DNA from: Candidatus Pacebacteria bacterium RIFOXYA1_FULL_38_18
Lineage (GTDB): Bacteria > Patescibacteriota > Microgenomatia > UBA1400 > PJMF01
Assembly: GCA_001787405.1 (NCBI GenBank)
Contig: MFWV01000007.1
Span: 79,694-115,637 of the forward strand
Direction of reading: 5' to 3'
Length of the DNA stretch: 35,944 nucleotides
Shown: piece after piece, positions 27,592 through 33,722 of the stretch
Layout of the letters: each line of letters opens with the position of its first letter
Numbering within the stretch: position 1 is the first letter of the stretch
The notes under the pieces: model-generated
Databases searched by the model: none
What the model saw: only the letters and a program-made list of their open reading frames with translations
Told to the model about the DNA's origin: nothing
Program-made: the position numbers and the translations under genes

Positions 27592-27609
27592 AACGTACAG
27601 GCAATTTTG

Positions 27610-27618
27610 ATATATAAT
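27610..27618 (+). promoter_or_regulatory. -10 box (TATAAT, with TGA extension) of the divergent 59-aa gene
   Basis: TATAAT at 27613-27618, 9 nt before the ATG at 27628, with TGATA directly upstream. It faces away from the uvrB promoter, and the two share DNA. Confidence 0.5.
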
Positions 27619-27627
27619 GTAGTACTT

Positions 27628-27807
27628 ATGCGAAGCAAAGAGAGAATTTCTTTAAAAGGAATCATTTCTTCAGGTTTAGAAAAAGTGAAGAAAAAAATGA
27701 AGCCTGGCGTAGATGGTTGGCCAACATCTAAAAAACCAAAACCTGAGCAAGCCGCGGTCTGTCCAGAGGCAGAAAAAATGATTACTGATCATTTTGATGA
27801 TCTTTAA
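27628..27807 (+). CDS. small basic protein, 59 aa, unknown
   Basis: I do not recognise the family. The frame is open from a TTG at 27607, but that would include the -10 box, so the ATG at 27628 is preferred (59 aa). The N-terminal half is Lys/Arg-rich (ISSGLEKVKKKMKPG) and could bind nucleic acid. The C-terminal half has EQAAVCPEAEKMITDHFDDL, acidic and with one Cys. It is divergent from uvrB with 48 bp between start codons. It might be coregulated with the repair genes, but that is only suggested by position. Confidence 0.5.
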   Translation: MRSKERISLKGIISSGLEKVKKKMKPGVDGWPTSKKPKPEQAAVCPEAEKMITDHFDDL

Positions 27808-27875
27808 TTTTTTCATTTTTCAACTTCACTGGTAAAAAAACTTGATTTTTGAGAAAATACTCTATCTGACCAAAT

Positions 27876-27949
27876 GCGCCAATAGCTCAGCTGGATAGAG
27901 CAACTGCCTTCTAAGCAGTAGGTCACAGGTTCAAATCCTGTTTGGCGCA
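27876..27949 (+). tRNA. tRNA-Arg (anticodon TCT)
   Basis: A 74-nt cloverleaf. The acceptor GCGCCAA pairs with TTGGCGC, the D arm reads TAGCTCAGCTGGATAGAGCA, the anticodon loop is CTTCTAA with TCT (reads AGA/AGG), and the T loop is TTCAAAT with discriminator A73. CCA is not encoded. It precedes tRNA-His by 25 bp and is probably cotranscribed with it. The upstream 68 bp hold a TTGATT but no clean -10 partner. Confidence 0.97.
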
Positions 27950-27974
27950 CTCGAGCAACTTAAAAATAAAAAAT

Positions 27975-28049
27975 GGTGGTTGTAGCTCAGTTGGTTAGAG
28001 CGCGTCCCTGTGGAGGATGAGGTCGCCGGTTCGAGTCCGGTCAGCCACC
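27975..28049 (+). tRNA. tRNA-His (anticodon GTG)
   Basis: The cloverleaf has the His-specific extra G-1 (27975) opposite C73 (28049). The acceptor GTGGTTG pairs with CAGCCAC, the anticodon loop is CTGTGGA with GTG, and the T arm is CCGGTTCGAGTCCGG. CCA is not encoded: C73 is followed by CAC. Confidence 0.97.
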
Positions 28050-28124
28050 CACAACTAATTTGATTAAGTTTAGTTTTTAAGTAAAATTATTTTTAAATTA
28101 ATCAGTCCAATGATTAATTAAGAA

Positions 28125-28547
28125 ATGCAAACTACGCAAGCAGATATTTATCCGCCGACCAAAATAGTGATCAAAAATACCCCAAGCAAAGGCAGAGGCG
28201 TGTTTGCCATCTCACCGATCAGCAAAAATGAAGTGATTGAAATAGCACCGATTGTTGTGCTGGGCAAATATGATTCTGAAATAATAAATAACAAAAATTC
28301 AGTTCTTTATTATTATTCTTTAGAGCAAGTGAGACTGAAAAGAGATTGTATTATGTTGGGTTATTCTTCACTTTACAATCATAGTGATCAACCCAATTGT
28401 GATTGGGAATATGATGACAACAAAGAAAATAGGTTTTTGAGAATTAGAGCCTTGGTGGATATTAATCCCGGGGAAGAATTGACAATAGACTATGATGATT
28501 CTTCAACGGAACAAGAATTCATGCCGGAAGAAATGTTGAAATTATAA
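28125..28547 (+). CDS. SET-domain protein
   Basis: 140 aa, a compact stand-alone SET domain, the fold of S-adenosylmethionine-dependent lysine methyltransferases. Key motifs are GRGVFAISPISKNEVIE (SAM-binding start), YSSLYNHSDQPNCDWEY (the NHS pseudoknot core, normally NHS/RFINHSCxPN) and RALVDINPGEELTIDYDD (second half of the knot with the catalytic Tyr). No pre- or post-SET zinc cysteines are present, as in bacterial short SET proteins. Its substrate is unknown. The Lys-rich H1-like protein encoded 1.6 kb downstream is a possible target (speculation). The spacer upstream contains a TGATTAATT close to the ATG but no Shine-Dalgarno. Confidence 0.85.
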   Translation: MQTTQADIYPPTKIVIKNTPSKGRGVFAISPISKNEVIEIAPIVVLGKYDSEIINNKNSVLYYYSLEQVRLKRDCIMLGYSSLYNHSDQPNCDWEYDDNKENRFLRIRALVDINPGEELTIDYDDSSTEQEFMPEEMLKL

Positions 28548-28622
28548 TTATTGATATTTTTTAAATTGCCAATATGAACGGTAGGTCGATCACTCCCCTT
28601 TCCAACCCTGGTAATATTTGTA

Positions 28623-28628
28623 TATAAT
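28623..28628 (+). promoter_or_regulatory. -10 box (TATAAT) of pyruvate kinase
   Basis: TATAAT with a plausible TTTCCA 18 bp upstream. Transcription would begin near 28635, giving a leader of about 40 nt that contains a small hairpin (CCGTG, 4-nt loop, CACGG at 28646-28659). This is one of the few clearly leadered genes here. Confidence 0.5.
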
Positions 28629-28674
28629 GAAATAGTAAATACTGCCCGTGTTTTCACGGACTTTAGAAAATATT

Positions 28675-30093
28675 ATGCAAAAACTGACTGCAATTGTGGC
28701 GACCATTGGTCCAGCTTCTTCGTCTGAAGAGATTATTAAACAATTAATTTTGGCTGGGATGAATGTGGCGCGATTTAATACCAAACATGGCGAGGTAGCT
28801 TGGCACCGAGAAAAAATTAAATTAGTTCATGAAGTAGCACATAAGCTTAATAAACCCATTGCGATTTTATTGGATTTACAAGGACCAGAAGTTCGTATTG
28901 ATTTGCCGGATGGTAAAAGTTTTTCAGTGAAGACGGATGAAGAAGTAACTTTTACCAGCAATAGATCAAAAAATGGAGAAAGAATTATTTATGTACCAGA
29001 AAAAGTAATCTCGATTTTAAAGTCGGAGAGCTTGGTTCTGTTGGACGATGGTGCCTGCGAATTCAAAGTGACTGCTCAGACATTTACGGATTTAACGGCT
29101 AGGGCTTTGGGTGATTGCGAAGTCAAACATCGTAAAACTCTCAATACTCCTGGTTTAGTGGTTGATATGCCTTCATTGATAGAAACAGATTTTACTCATT
29201 TAGATCATGTTGCCGAATTAAAAATTGATTATGTAGGTTTGTCTTATGTGCGTGATAAAAATGACATAGATTTTTTGCGTCAAGAATTGGCGAAAAGACA
29301 AGTGAAAGCAAATATCATTGCCAAGATTGAAAATCAATCTGCTCTAGACAACATAGATGAAATTATTATGGCTAGCGATGCAGTGATGGTGGCTCGTGGA
29401 GATTTGGCAGTAGAAGTGCCTTTTGAACAACTTTCATTTTGGCAAAAAATGATTATTACCAAATGTCGAGTGGCAGCCAAACCAGTAATTACTGCTACGC
29501 AAATGCTCAAATCTATGGTGGATAATCCCCGACCAACTCGTGCTGAAGTGAGTGATGTGGCCAATGCAGTTTATGACAGTACCAGTGCAGTAATGCTATC
29601 CGAAGAGACTGCGATGGGCAAATATCCAGTAAAGGCAGTCGCAACTCAAGCCAAAATCGTTGCTTTTAACGAGCAATATGTAGAATCAAATTGTGGTGAT
29701 TGGACAGATGGAGATAAGTCTAGCAGTATTACTCATGCAGCCATGTATCTCATTGATCATCAACAGAAAGTGATAGATAGCATTATTTGTTTAACCGAAA
29801 CAGGAAAAACCGCTAGCTTACTTTCTCGTTTTCGACCCAAAATACCCATTCATGTTTTGACTAGTAATGAACAAACTTATCGCAAGTTAGCATTATATTT
29901 TGGAGTGATTCCTCACATTATAGAATTTCCAGAAAATGGTCTTCAGGAACCATATGAAATTGTCAAAGAAGCAGGTTTGTTGGGTATTGTTGAGCCAGAA
30001 AAAAATGTCTTGGTAGTTTATGGTTCAATTTGGAAAACTCCCGGTTTGACCAATAGCCTGTCGCTAATGACAGTTCCGGGAAGAAGGGATTAA
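28675..30093 (+). CDS. pyk: pyruvate kinase with altered cation-site residues
   Basis: 472 aa. It converts phosphoenolpyruvate and ADP to pyruvate and ATP. The ATG at 28675 gives the conserved start LTAIVATIGPASSS; a GTG at 28648 would add nine non-conserved residues. The active site is preserved in IIAKIENQSALDNIDEI (catalytic Lys), MVARGDLAVEVPFEQL, and VITATQMLKSM. The C-terminal domain is complete. Unusually, the segment normally read as RLNFSHG is RFNTKHG, with Lys37 where K+-dependent enzymes have Ser. The segment DTKGPE is DLQGPE, with Leu68 for Thr. Both are usual potassium ligands. Together with tpiA at the left end it indicates a lower glycolytic route. Confidence 0.96.
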   Translation: MQKLTAIVATIGPASSSEEIIKQLILAGMNVARFNTKHGEVAWHREKIKLVHEVAHKLNKPIAILLDLQGPEVRIDLPDGKSFSVKTDEEVTFTSNRSKNGERIIYVPEKVISILKSESLVLLDDGACEFKVTAQTFTDLTARALGDCEVKHRKTLNTPGLVVDMPSLIETDFTHLDHVAELKIDYVGLSYVRDKNDIDFLRQELAKRQVKANIIAKIENQSALDNIDEIIMASDAVMVARGDLAVEVPFEQLSFWQKMIITKCRVAAKPVITATQMLKSMVDNPRPTRAEVSDVANAVYDSTSAVMLSEETAMGKYPVKAVATQAKIVAFNEQYVESNCGDWTDGDKSSSITHAAMYLIDHQQKVIDSIICLTETGKTASLLSRFRPKIPIHVLTSNEQTYRKLALYFGVIPHIIEFPENGLQEPYEIVKEAGLLGIVEPEKNVLVVYGSIWKTPGLTNSLSLMTVPGRRD

Positions 30094-30116
30094 CTCAATA
30101 TTGGGAACTTGAAAGT

Positions 30117-30151
30117 AAAAAGTAAAAATTAGAAGTAAGCAGTTACTTTTT
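30117..30151 (+). terminator. possible weak AT-rich terminator after pyk
   Basis: AAAAGTAA and TTACTTTT can form an all-AT-rich stem about 25 nt after the pyk stop, ending in a T run. It has low GC content, so this is a weak call. Confidence 0.3.
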
Positions 30152-30193
30152 AAAATTAAAAAAAGTTAAACTGTAAATTTAAAGAAAGGGTAT

Positions 30194-30445
30194 ATGGCAA
30201 AACAACGCAAAGGCTTATTGGCTTTCATAGTAGGAGCTGCTGCAGGAGCTGCTGCTGCTTTTTTATCTGATAAGGATAATCGAGAAAAAACGGTTCGCGC
30301 AGCCAAACAAGCTGTTAGAAAAGGCAAGGCTGTTCAAAAACAAACTACTGCCAAAGTCAAACAAGCTGTCAGAAAAGGCAAGCAAACTGCTCGCAGAGCT
30401 GTGAGTAATGCCCGCAAAACTGCCAAACGAGTTGGTAGAAAATAA
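30194..30445 (+). CDS. YtxH-like membrane segment with histone-H1-like basic tail
   Basis: 83 aa. Residues about 7-25 (GLLAFIVGAAAGAAAAFLSD) form a small-residue, glycine-zipper-like transmembrane helix as in YtxH/gas-vesicle-like proteins. The remaining about 55 residues are nearly all Lys, Arg, Ala, Val, Gln and Thr. They include repeated AVRKGK units (QAVRKGKAVQ, QAVRKGKQTA), like the tails of histone H1-type proteins. It may bind nucleic acid at the membrane, an inference from composition. A Shine-Dalgarno-like GAAAGGG lies 3 nt before the ATG at 30194. It converges with the oxoamine synthase gene, with an 18-bp palindrome between them. Confidence 0.7.
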   Translation: MAKQRKGLLAFIVGAAAGAAAAFLSDKDNREKTVRAAKQAVRKGKAVQKQTTAKVKQAVRKGKQTARRAVSNARKTAKRVGRK

Positions 30446-30446
30446 A

Positions 30447-30464
30447 TTATTTAAATTTAAATAA
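30447..30464. repeat. 18-bp perfect palindrome between convergent genes
   Basis: TTATTTAAATTTAAATAA is its own reverse complement. It starts just after the stop of the H1-like gene and overlaps the stop of the convergent oxoamine synthase gene. It is all A and T, so it may be chance or a weak bidirectional terminator. Confidence 0.5.
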
Positions 30465-31713
30465 GCTGTAATTTTTTTCCAGCTTGTTGGGCCACTTGAA
30501 GAAATTGGTCAATGTCTTTTTTGGTGTGAGCTGCACTTAGTTGTACCCTAATTTCGTCTTTTCCCTGAGGAACAACTGGATAGTTGATGTTGGTAACCAA
30601 AACGCCTTGTTCATAGAAGGCTTGTTTCAAGTTTTTTGTTTTGGCGGTGTCCCCGATGAGAACTGCCTGAATGGGATGTTCTGATTTTGCAGCAAAACGA
30701 TAGCCCAAATTTAGCATTTTTTCTTTAAAATAAATGATGTTTGTTTTTAAAGTATCTGCAACTTTTTTACCTTCAGTAGTGTCTAATAATTTTACTGCAG
30801 TCAAAGCAGCAGCAGCCGTACCAGGAGCAATGTTGTTGGAATAAATATAGGTGGCAGCTGATTCACGTAAATAATCGATTATTATCTTGGAACTGACTAC
30901 ATAGCCACCATCCGCACCAAAAGCCTTGCCCATAGTGCCAATCAGCACGTCGGCTTTGGCATTTGAGATTTCTTCGGTACCCCTGCCAGTGGCACCAAAG
31001 GCTCCGACTCCATGCGCATCGTCCACGACCAGGAGCACTCCCAGTTCATACTGATTATTAAAATCGTCTATGACTTTACGGATTTTGGCCAAATCTTGAT
31101 ATTCACCCAACATACTAAACACTCCGTCTGTTACCACCAGAGCGCGCTTATATTTACCCAATTTTTCTTTTAGTACTTCTCGCAGATGATCGGCGTCTAG
31201 ATGTTTGAAGATGGCTTTTTGTTCTTTTTCTAAATTGGCCACCCGAATGCCATCAATAATACTGCGATGATTGAGCTCGTCAGAAATAACCACGGCACTA
31301 TTGTCTACCAAAGAATCTTTACTTTGACCTTTGAGCAATGAAAATAACACGGCCAAGTTGGTGGCAAAGGCGGAAGAAAAAATCATGGCATCCTCACGTC
31401 CATGAAATTTTGCCAGAGCTTTTTCCAAATCACGATGAACCTTCAATGCTCCGGAAATAAAGCGAACTGCCCCAGGTCCAGTACCATACTGTTCAGTGGC
31501 TCTATGCTCGGCAGCTATTAATTGAGGATGATGTCTGAGTCCCAGATAATCATTGGAATTGAAAACCAAAAAAGGTTTTCCATCGATCAAAGCTCGCGGA
31601 GAAGGTTGGAGCTCAAAACCTTCAATAATAGTTTCTTGACGTTTTGTAGTGTGAGCTGCATCAATGCGAGCCACTTCTGCTTCTAATTGTTTGAAAAATT
31701 TTTGATTATTCAT
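30457..31713 (-). CDS. alpha-oxoamine synthase (2-amino-3-ketobutyrate CoA ligase-like)
   Basis: 418-aa PLP enzyme of the family that includes Kbl (glycine C-acetyltransferase), BioF and serine palmitoyltransferase. These condense an amino acid with an acyl-CoA. The substrate-entry motif FNSNDYLGLRHHP (about 50), YGTGPGAVRFISGALKVHRD (about 80), VVDDAHGVGAFG (PLP ring Asp/His) and GTMGKAFGADGG (Schiff-base Lys) are all present. Length and the RFISG motif favour the Kbl branch. No tdh, bio or sphingolipid genes are near, so the substrate is not settled. It follows the cyclophilin gene by 10 bp and is probably cotranscribed with it. Confidence 0.85.
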   Translation of the reverse strand: MNNQKFFKQLEAEVARIDAAHTTKRQETIIEGFELQPSPRALIDGKPFLVFNSNDYLGLRHHPQLIAAEHRATEQYGTGPGAVRFISGALKVHRDLEKALAKFHGREDAMIFSSAFATNLAVLFSLLKGQSKDSLVDNSAVVISDELNHRSIIDGIRVANLEKEQKAIFKHLDADHLREVLKEKLGKYKRALVVTDGVFSMLGEYQDLAKIRKVIDDFNNQYELGVLLVVDDAHGVGAFGATGRGTEEISNAKADVLIGTMGKAFGADGGYVVSSKIIIDYLRESAATYIYSNNIAPGTAAAALTAVKLLDTTEGKKVADTLKTNIIYFKEKMLNLGYRFAAKSEHPIQAVLIGDTAKTKNLKQAFYEQGVLVTNINYPVVPQGKDEIRVQLSAAHTKKDIDQFLQVAQQAGKKLQLI

Positions 31714-31723
31714 AAACTCTTTT

Positions 31724-32413
31724 CTAGTTTTCTACAACTTGGATACTTTGTATGGTAACTGGAGTGACTGGTTTGGATCTTTCTCCGCTAGCGCTAATAG
31801 CTACAGGGGCGGTGGCAATAGCATCAACTGTTTCCATGCCACTGACTACTTCCCCAAAAATCACGTAATTGGCAGGCAAAGCATAATCTTGATGCATGAT
31901 GAAAAACTGACTGCCATTGGTGTTTGGTCCAGCATTGGCCATGGCTACAGTACCTCTATTATATTCACCGGTAAAAGGCTCATCAGCAAACTTATATCCC
32001 GGACCGCCCCTACCAGTACCCTCTGGATCGCCACCTTGAATCATAAAACCCTGGATGGCACGATGAAAAATAGTATTGTCATAAAAACCTTCTTTGGCCA
32101 AAAAGACAAAATTATTGACAGTAATGGGAGTTTGGTCGGCATGAAGCTTGATAGTAATATCTCCCTTGGAAGTGCGTAGAGTCACCTGATATTGTTTGGT
32201 TTCGTCAATCTGCATGGTTGGTTGTTGATCGTATTGTTTTTTGTCCATAGCACTTTCTGTTTGTGGATTACTACTATCAGAGATTACTTGCTTATCAATT
32301 AATTGATCACTAGTTAAGTCGGAATTAATAGCAGTTTTCCTGCGCGTCAACAAAAATCCCAGACTAATGATGATAATAATTGTAATGATTATCCAAAAAA
32401 TATTATTTTTCAT
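31724..32413 (-). CDS. membrane-anchored cyclophilin-type peptidyl-prolyl isomerase
   Basis: About 229 aa. An N-terminal transmembrane helix (NNIFWIIITIIIIISLGFLL) and a polar linker (about 25-60) precede a complete cyclophilin domain. It speeds proline isomerisation in proteins outside the membrane. The catalytic region reads YDNTIFHRAIQGFMIQGGDP (Arg of FHR), followed by AMANAGPNTNGSQFFI and NYVIFGEVVSGME. The frame is open up to a GTG at 32437, but that codon abuts the -10 box. The ATG at 32413 begins the hydrophobic anchor directly and is preferred. The TATACT at 32438-32443 gives a leader of about 17 nt without a good Shine-Dalgarno. It heads the operon with the oxoamine synthase. Confidence 0.9.
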   Translation of the reverse strand: MKNNIFWIIITIIIIISLGFLLTRRKTAINSDLTSDQLIDKQVISDSSNPQTESAMDKKQYDQQPTMQIDETKQYQVTLRTSKGDITIKLHADQTPITVNNFVFLAKEGFYDNTIFHRAIQGFMIQGGDPEGTGRGGPGYKFADEPFTGEYNRGTVAMANAGPNTNGSQFFIMHQDYALPANYVIFGEVVSGMETVDAIATAPVAISASGERSKPVTPVTIQSIQVVEN

Positions 32414-32437
32414 ATTTGTTAAAAGCTCAATAAACAC

Positions 32438-32443
32438 AGTATA
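32438..32443 (-). promoter_or_regulatory. -10 box (TATACT) of the cyclophilin operon
   Basis: Minus strand TATACT, 24 nt before the ATG at 32413. The 160 bp further upstream to 32601 hold no convincing gene, only a dispersed repeat. Confidence 0.45.
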
Positions 32444-32540
32444 CTAAAATGAATAAACTATCAAAGTGTAGTTTGTTGCCAACTATTTTTTGGCTAGCAA
32501 ATTGGGTTAATTTTAGTCTTCCATCAACTGCGCTTCGCTT

Positions 32541-32604
32541 GTTGATGCCAATCATAGAGGAAATACGAACTTTTTTATTGAGAATGAAGATTGTTTTATT
32601 TTTA
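32541..32604 (-). repeat. dispersed repeat, copy 1 (about 62 bp)
   Basis: About 80 percent identical, by eye, to 33661-33722 in the same orientation, with one single-base gap. The best-kept core is GAAATACGAACTTTTTT (plus strand). On the minus strand it begins at the stop codon of a membrane-protein gene, exactly as copy 2 begins at the stop of another gene. It continues into a short inverted repeat CATCAAC / GTTGATG with a GC-richer loop (about 32523-32548) that copy 2 lacks. Confidence 0.7.
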
Positions 32605-32922
32605 ATCCTGCTTAATTTTATCAATTCTCCAACCCAATAATGAACCAAGAATTAGCGTCATTATTAGTATTGGCAATAAACTAATTGGATTACCCCATCC
32701 TATTAAGATGGCCGTAGGAAACATTATAGTTATTGCAATACTTATACCTTTAATTGCTCCTTTTAATTTGAGATCGGTTTTCGCTATAAAAAATGCTGTT
32801 ACCACCCAAAAGAAAAAGGCAGACAAGTTGGCATCCCATGTGAGTTTTTGAGCAATCATTGGAATAACATCAATAATTCCAGCAATAACACCTAATAATA
32901 AGGATTTTTGCATTTTTGTCAT
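32602..32922 (-). CDS. small four-helix membrane protein, unknown
   Basis: 106 aa with four hydrophobic segments (SLLLGVIAGIIDVIPMIAQK, LSAFFFWVVTAFFIA, GISIAITIMFPTAILIGWG, LLPILIMTLILGSLLG) and a short basic C-terminal tail. I recognise no family with confidence. The stop codon touches repeat copy 1. An extended -10 (TGC TATAAT) lies 9 nt before the ATG. Confidence 0.65.
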   Translation of the reverse strand: MTKMQKSLLLGVIAGIIDVIPMIAQKLTWDANLSAFFFWVVTAFFIAKTDLKLKGAIKGISIAITIMFPTAILIGWGNPISLLPILIMTLILGSLLGWRIDKIKQD

Positions 32923-32931
32923 GGTGGGGAA

Positions 32932-32940
32932 ATTATAGCA
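32932..32940 (-). promoter_or_regulatory. extended -10 box (TGC TATAAT) before the 106-aa membrane protein
   Basis: Minus strand TGC-TATAAT, 9 nt before the ATG at 32922, with no Shine-Dalgarno. One of the cleanest extended -10 matches in the window. Confidence 0.6.
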
Positions 32941-33040
32941 AAAATTAAAGTGGTTCGTAGATTGTCCAAGATTAGGCCTGACTCCAGATGTGATGGCTCT
33001 GTTGGATTATGTCAACGACTACTTGGCGCAAAGAGAGTAA
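32939..33040 (+). pseudogene. possible 3' remnant of a lost gene
   Basis: The plus-strand frame ending at TAA 33038-33040 has no start codon upstream except a late GTG/ATG. It reads like a protein C terminus (CPRLGLTPDVMALLDYVNDY, then LAQRE). Its GC content (about 45-50 percent by eye) is well above the neighbouring AT-rich genes. It overlaps the 3' end of the opposing 90-aa gene. I see it as a decayed or truncated gene end, but it may be chance. Confidence 0.3.
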
Positions 33041-33291
33041 TTTTGCAATAAAATACTATACATCAGAAGCTTCTCAGCTCGAGATTCATCCAAGTGATGG
33101 TCTCCATTTTCCAAATCTATAATTATTTTCTTAAGATAATCCTTAAGATCATAGTTTTTAAGTTCACTTGTCCATCTTTTTGATTCAAGTAAAAACTTAT
33201 TTGCAGCATTCATAGAACCACGCTGAACTAAACTGGCAACTCTGTACAAGTCATTTGAAAGTGAGCCAATGAGCATTTTTTCTTCTGTCAT
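33019..33291 (-). CDS. hypothetical protein, 90 aa, second gene of DUF5674 pair
   Basis: I recognise no family. The protein is predicted to be all-helical and soluble: NDLYRVASLVQRGSMNAANK, then ESKRWTSELKNYDLKDYLKK and ESRAEKLLMYSILLQN. Its start overlaps the stop of the DUF5674 gene by ATGA, so the two are translated together and may form a complex. The last codons overlap the plus-strand gene remnant. Confidence 0.65.
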   Translation of the reverse strand: MTEEKMLIGSLSNDLYRVASLVQRGSMNAANKFLLESKRWTSELKNYDLKDYLKKIIIDLENGDHHLDESRAEKLLMYSILLQNYSLCAK

Positions 33292-33626
33292 AAAATTTCT
33301 CCAAAAAAATATTTCGTTAGTTTTTTATAAACTTTTTTTATTTCTTCATCTTGAATTTCATTCTTAGTGTTGTTGTCACGAGGACGAATATTGATGAAAG
33401 AATTGAAATCAATTTCGTTTGTTTCCAAATCAATGCCACCTCCCCACAAATCCTTTTGCTTAGATCCTTGACTTAATAATATTTGTTCACCCTCAAAATG
33501 ACGATTCATGCCTGCTGAACAAACTTTATTTTCAATATCGATGACTGTTTTGATATAAACTTCAAACTCTTCTTTAAGTTTTTTTATTTCTTCTTTGGTG
33601 AAAGGCTGAGATTTAGTGAGAATCAC
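33288..33626 (-). CDS. DUF5674-like protein
   Basis: 112 aa resembling DUF5674. The diagnostic core is a long helix ending IENKVCSAGMNRHFE, then LLSQGSKQKDLWGGGIDL, then an FNSFINIRP segment with NNTKNEIQDEEIKK. The GS-Q-DLWG and INIRP motifs are the family's invariant parts. The function is unknown. The start is a GTG lying 6 nt after an extended -10 box. It forms an ATGA-coupled pair with the 90-aa gene; whether this is a toxin-antitoxin-like pair cannot be told. Confidence 0.65.
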   Translation of the reverse strand: MILTKSQPFTKEEIKKLKEEFEVYIKTVIDIENKVCSAGMNRHFEGEQILLSQGSKQKDLWGGGIDLETNEIDFNSFINIRPRDNNTKNEIQDEEIKKVYKKLTKYFFGEIL

Positions 33627-33632
33627 ACTTAT

Positions 33633-33641
33633 ATGATAGCA
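33633..33641 (-). promoter_or_regulatory. extended -10 box (TGC TATCAT) 6 nt before the DUF5674 GTG start
   Basis: Minus strand TGC-TATCAT, 6 nt, then GTG at 33626. It supports the GTG as start and predicts a leaderless transcript. Confidence 0.55.
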
Positions 33642-33660
33642 GATTGAAAAAGTTTAAATT

Positions 33661-33722
33661 TTGATGCCAATAATCAACGAAATACGAACTTTTTTTGTGG
33701 AGAATAGTGATTGTTTTATTTA
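33661..33722 (-). repeat. dispersed repeat, copy 2 (about 62 bp)
   Basis: The partner of 32541-32604 in the same orientation. On the minus strand it starts at the stop codon of the 172-aa gene. The two copies bracket about 1.05 kb holding the 106-aa membrane protein and the DUF5674 pair. Confidence 0.7.

Noticed and set aside
27580-27605. Possible LexA/SOS box upstream of uvrB (CTGT and ACAG half-sites)
   Set aside because: The half-sites are 11 nt apart rather than 8, and no Gram-positive type GAAC-N4-GTTC box is present.
27607-27627. TTG start for the 59-aa basic protein
   Set aside because: The extra codons overlap its TATAAT box; the ATG at 27628 fits the local pattern better.
27808-27875. 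Promoter for the tRNA-Arg/tRNA-His pair
   Set aside because: TTGATT is present, but no -10 hexamer lies at 16-18 bp; not strong enough to list.
32521-32604. Integron attC site
   Set aside because: The inverted repeat and position after a stop codon are suggestive, but the GTTRRRY/RYYYAAC cores are missing and copy 2 lacks the hairpin.
32427-32648. ORFs on both strands in the cyclophilin upstream gap
   Set aside because: They overlap the neighbouring membrane-protein gene and the dispersed repeat, and lack promoters and start signals.
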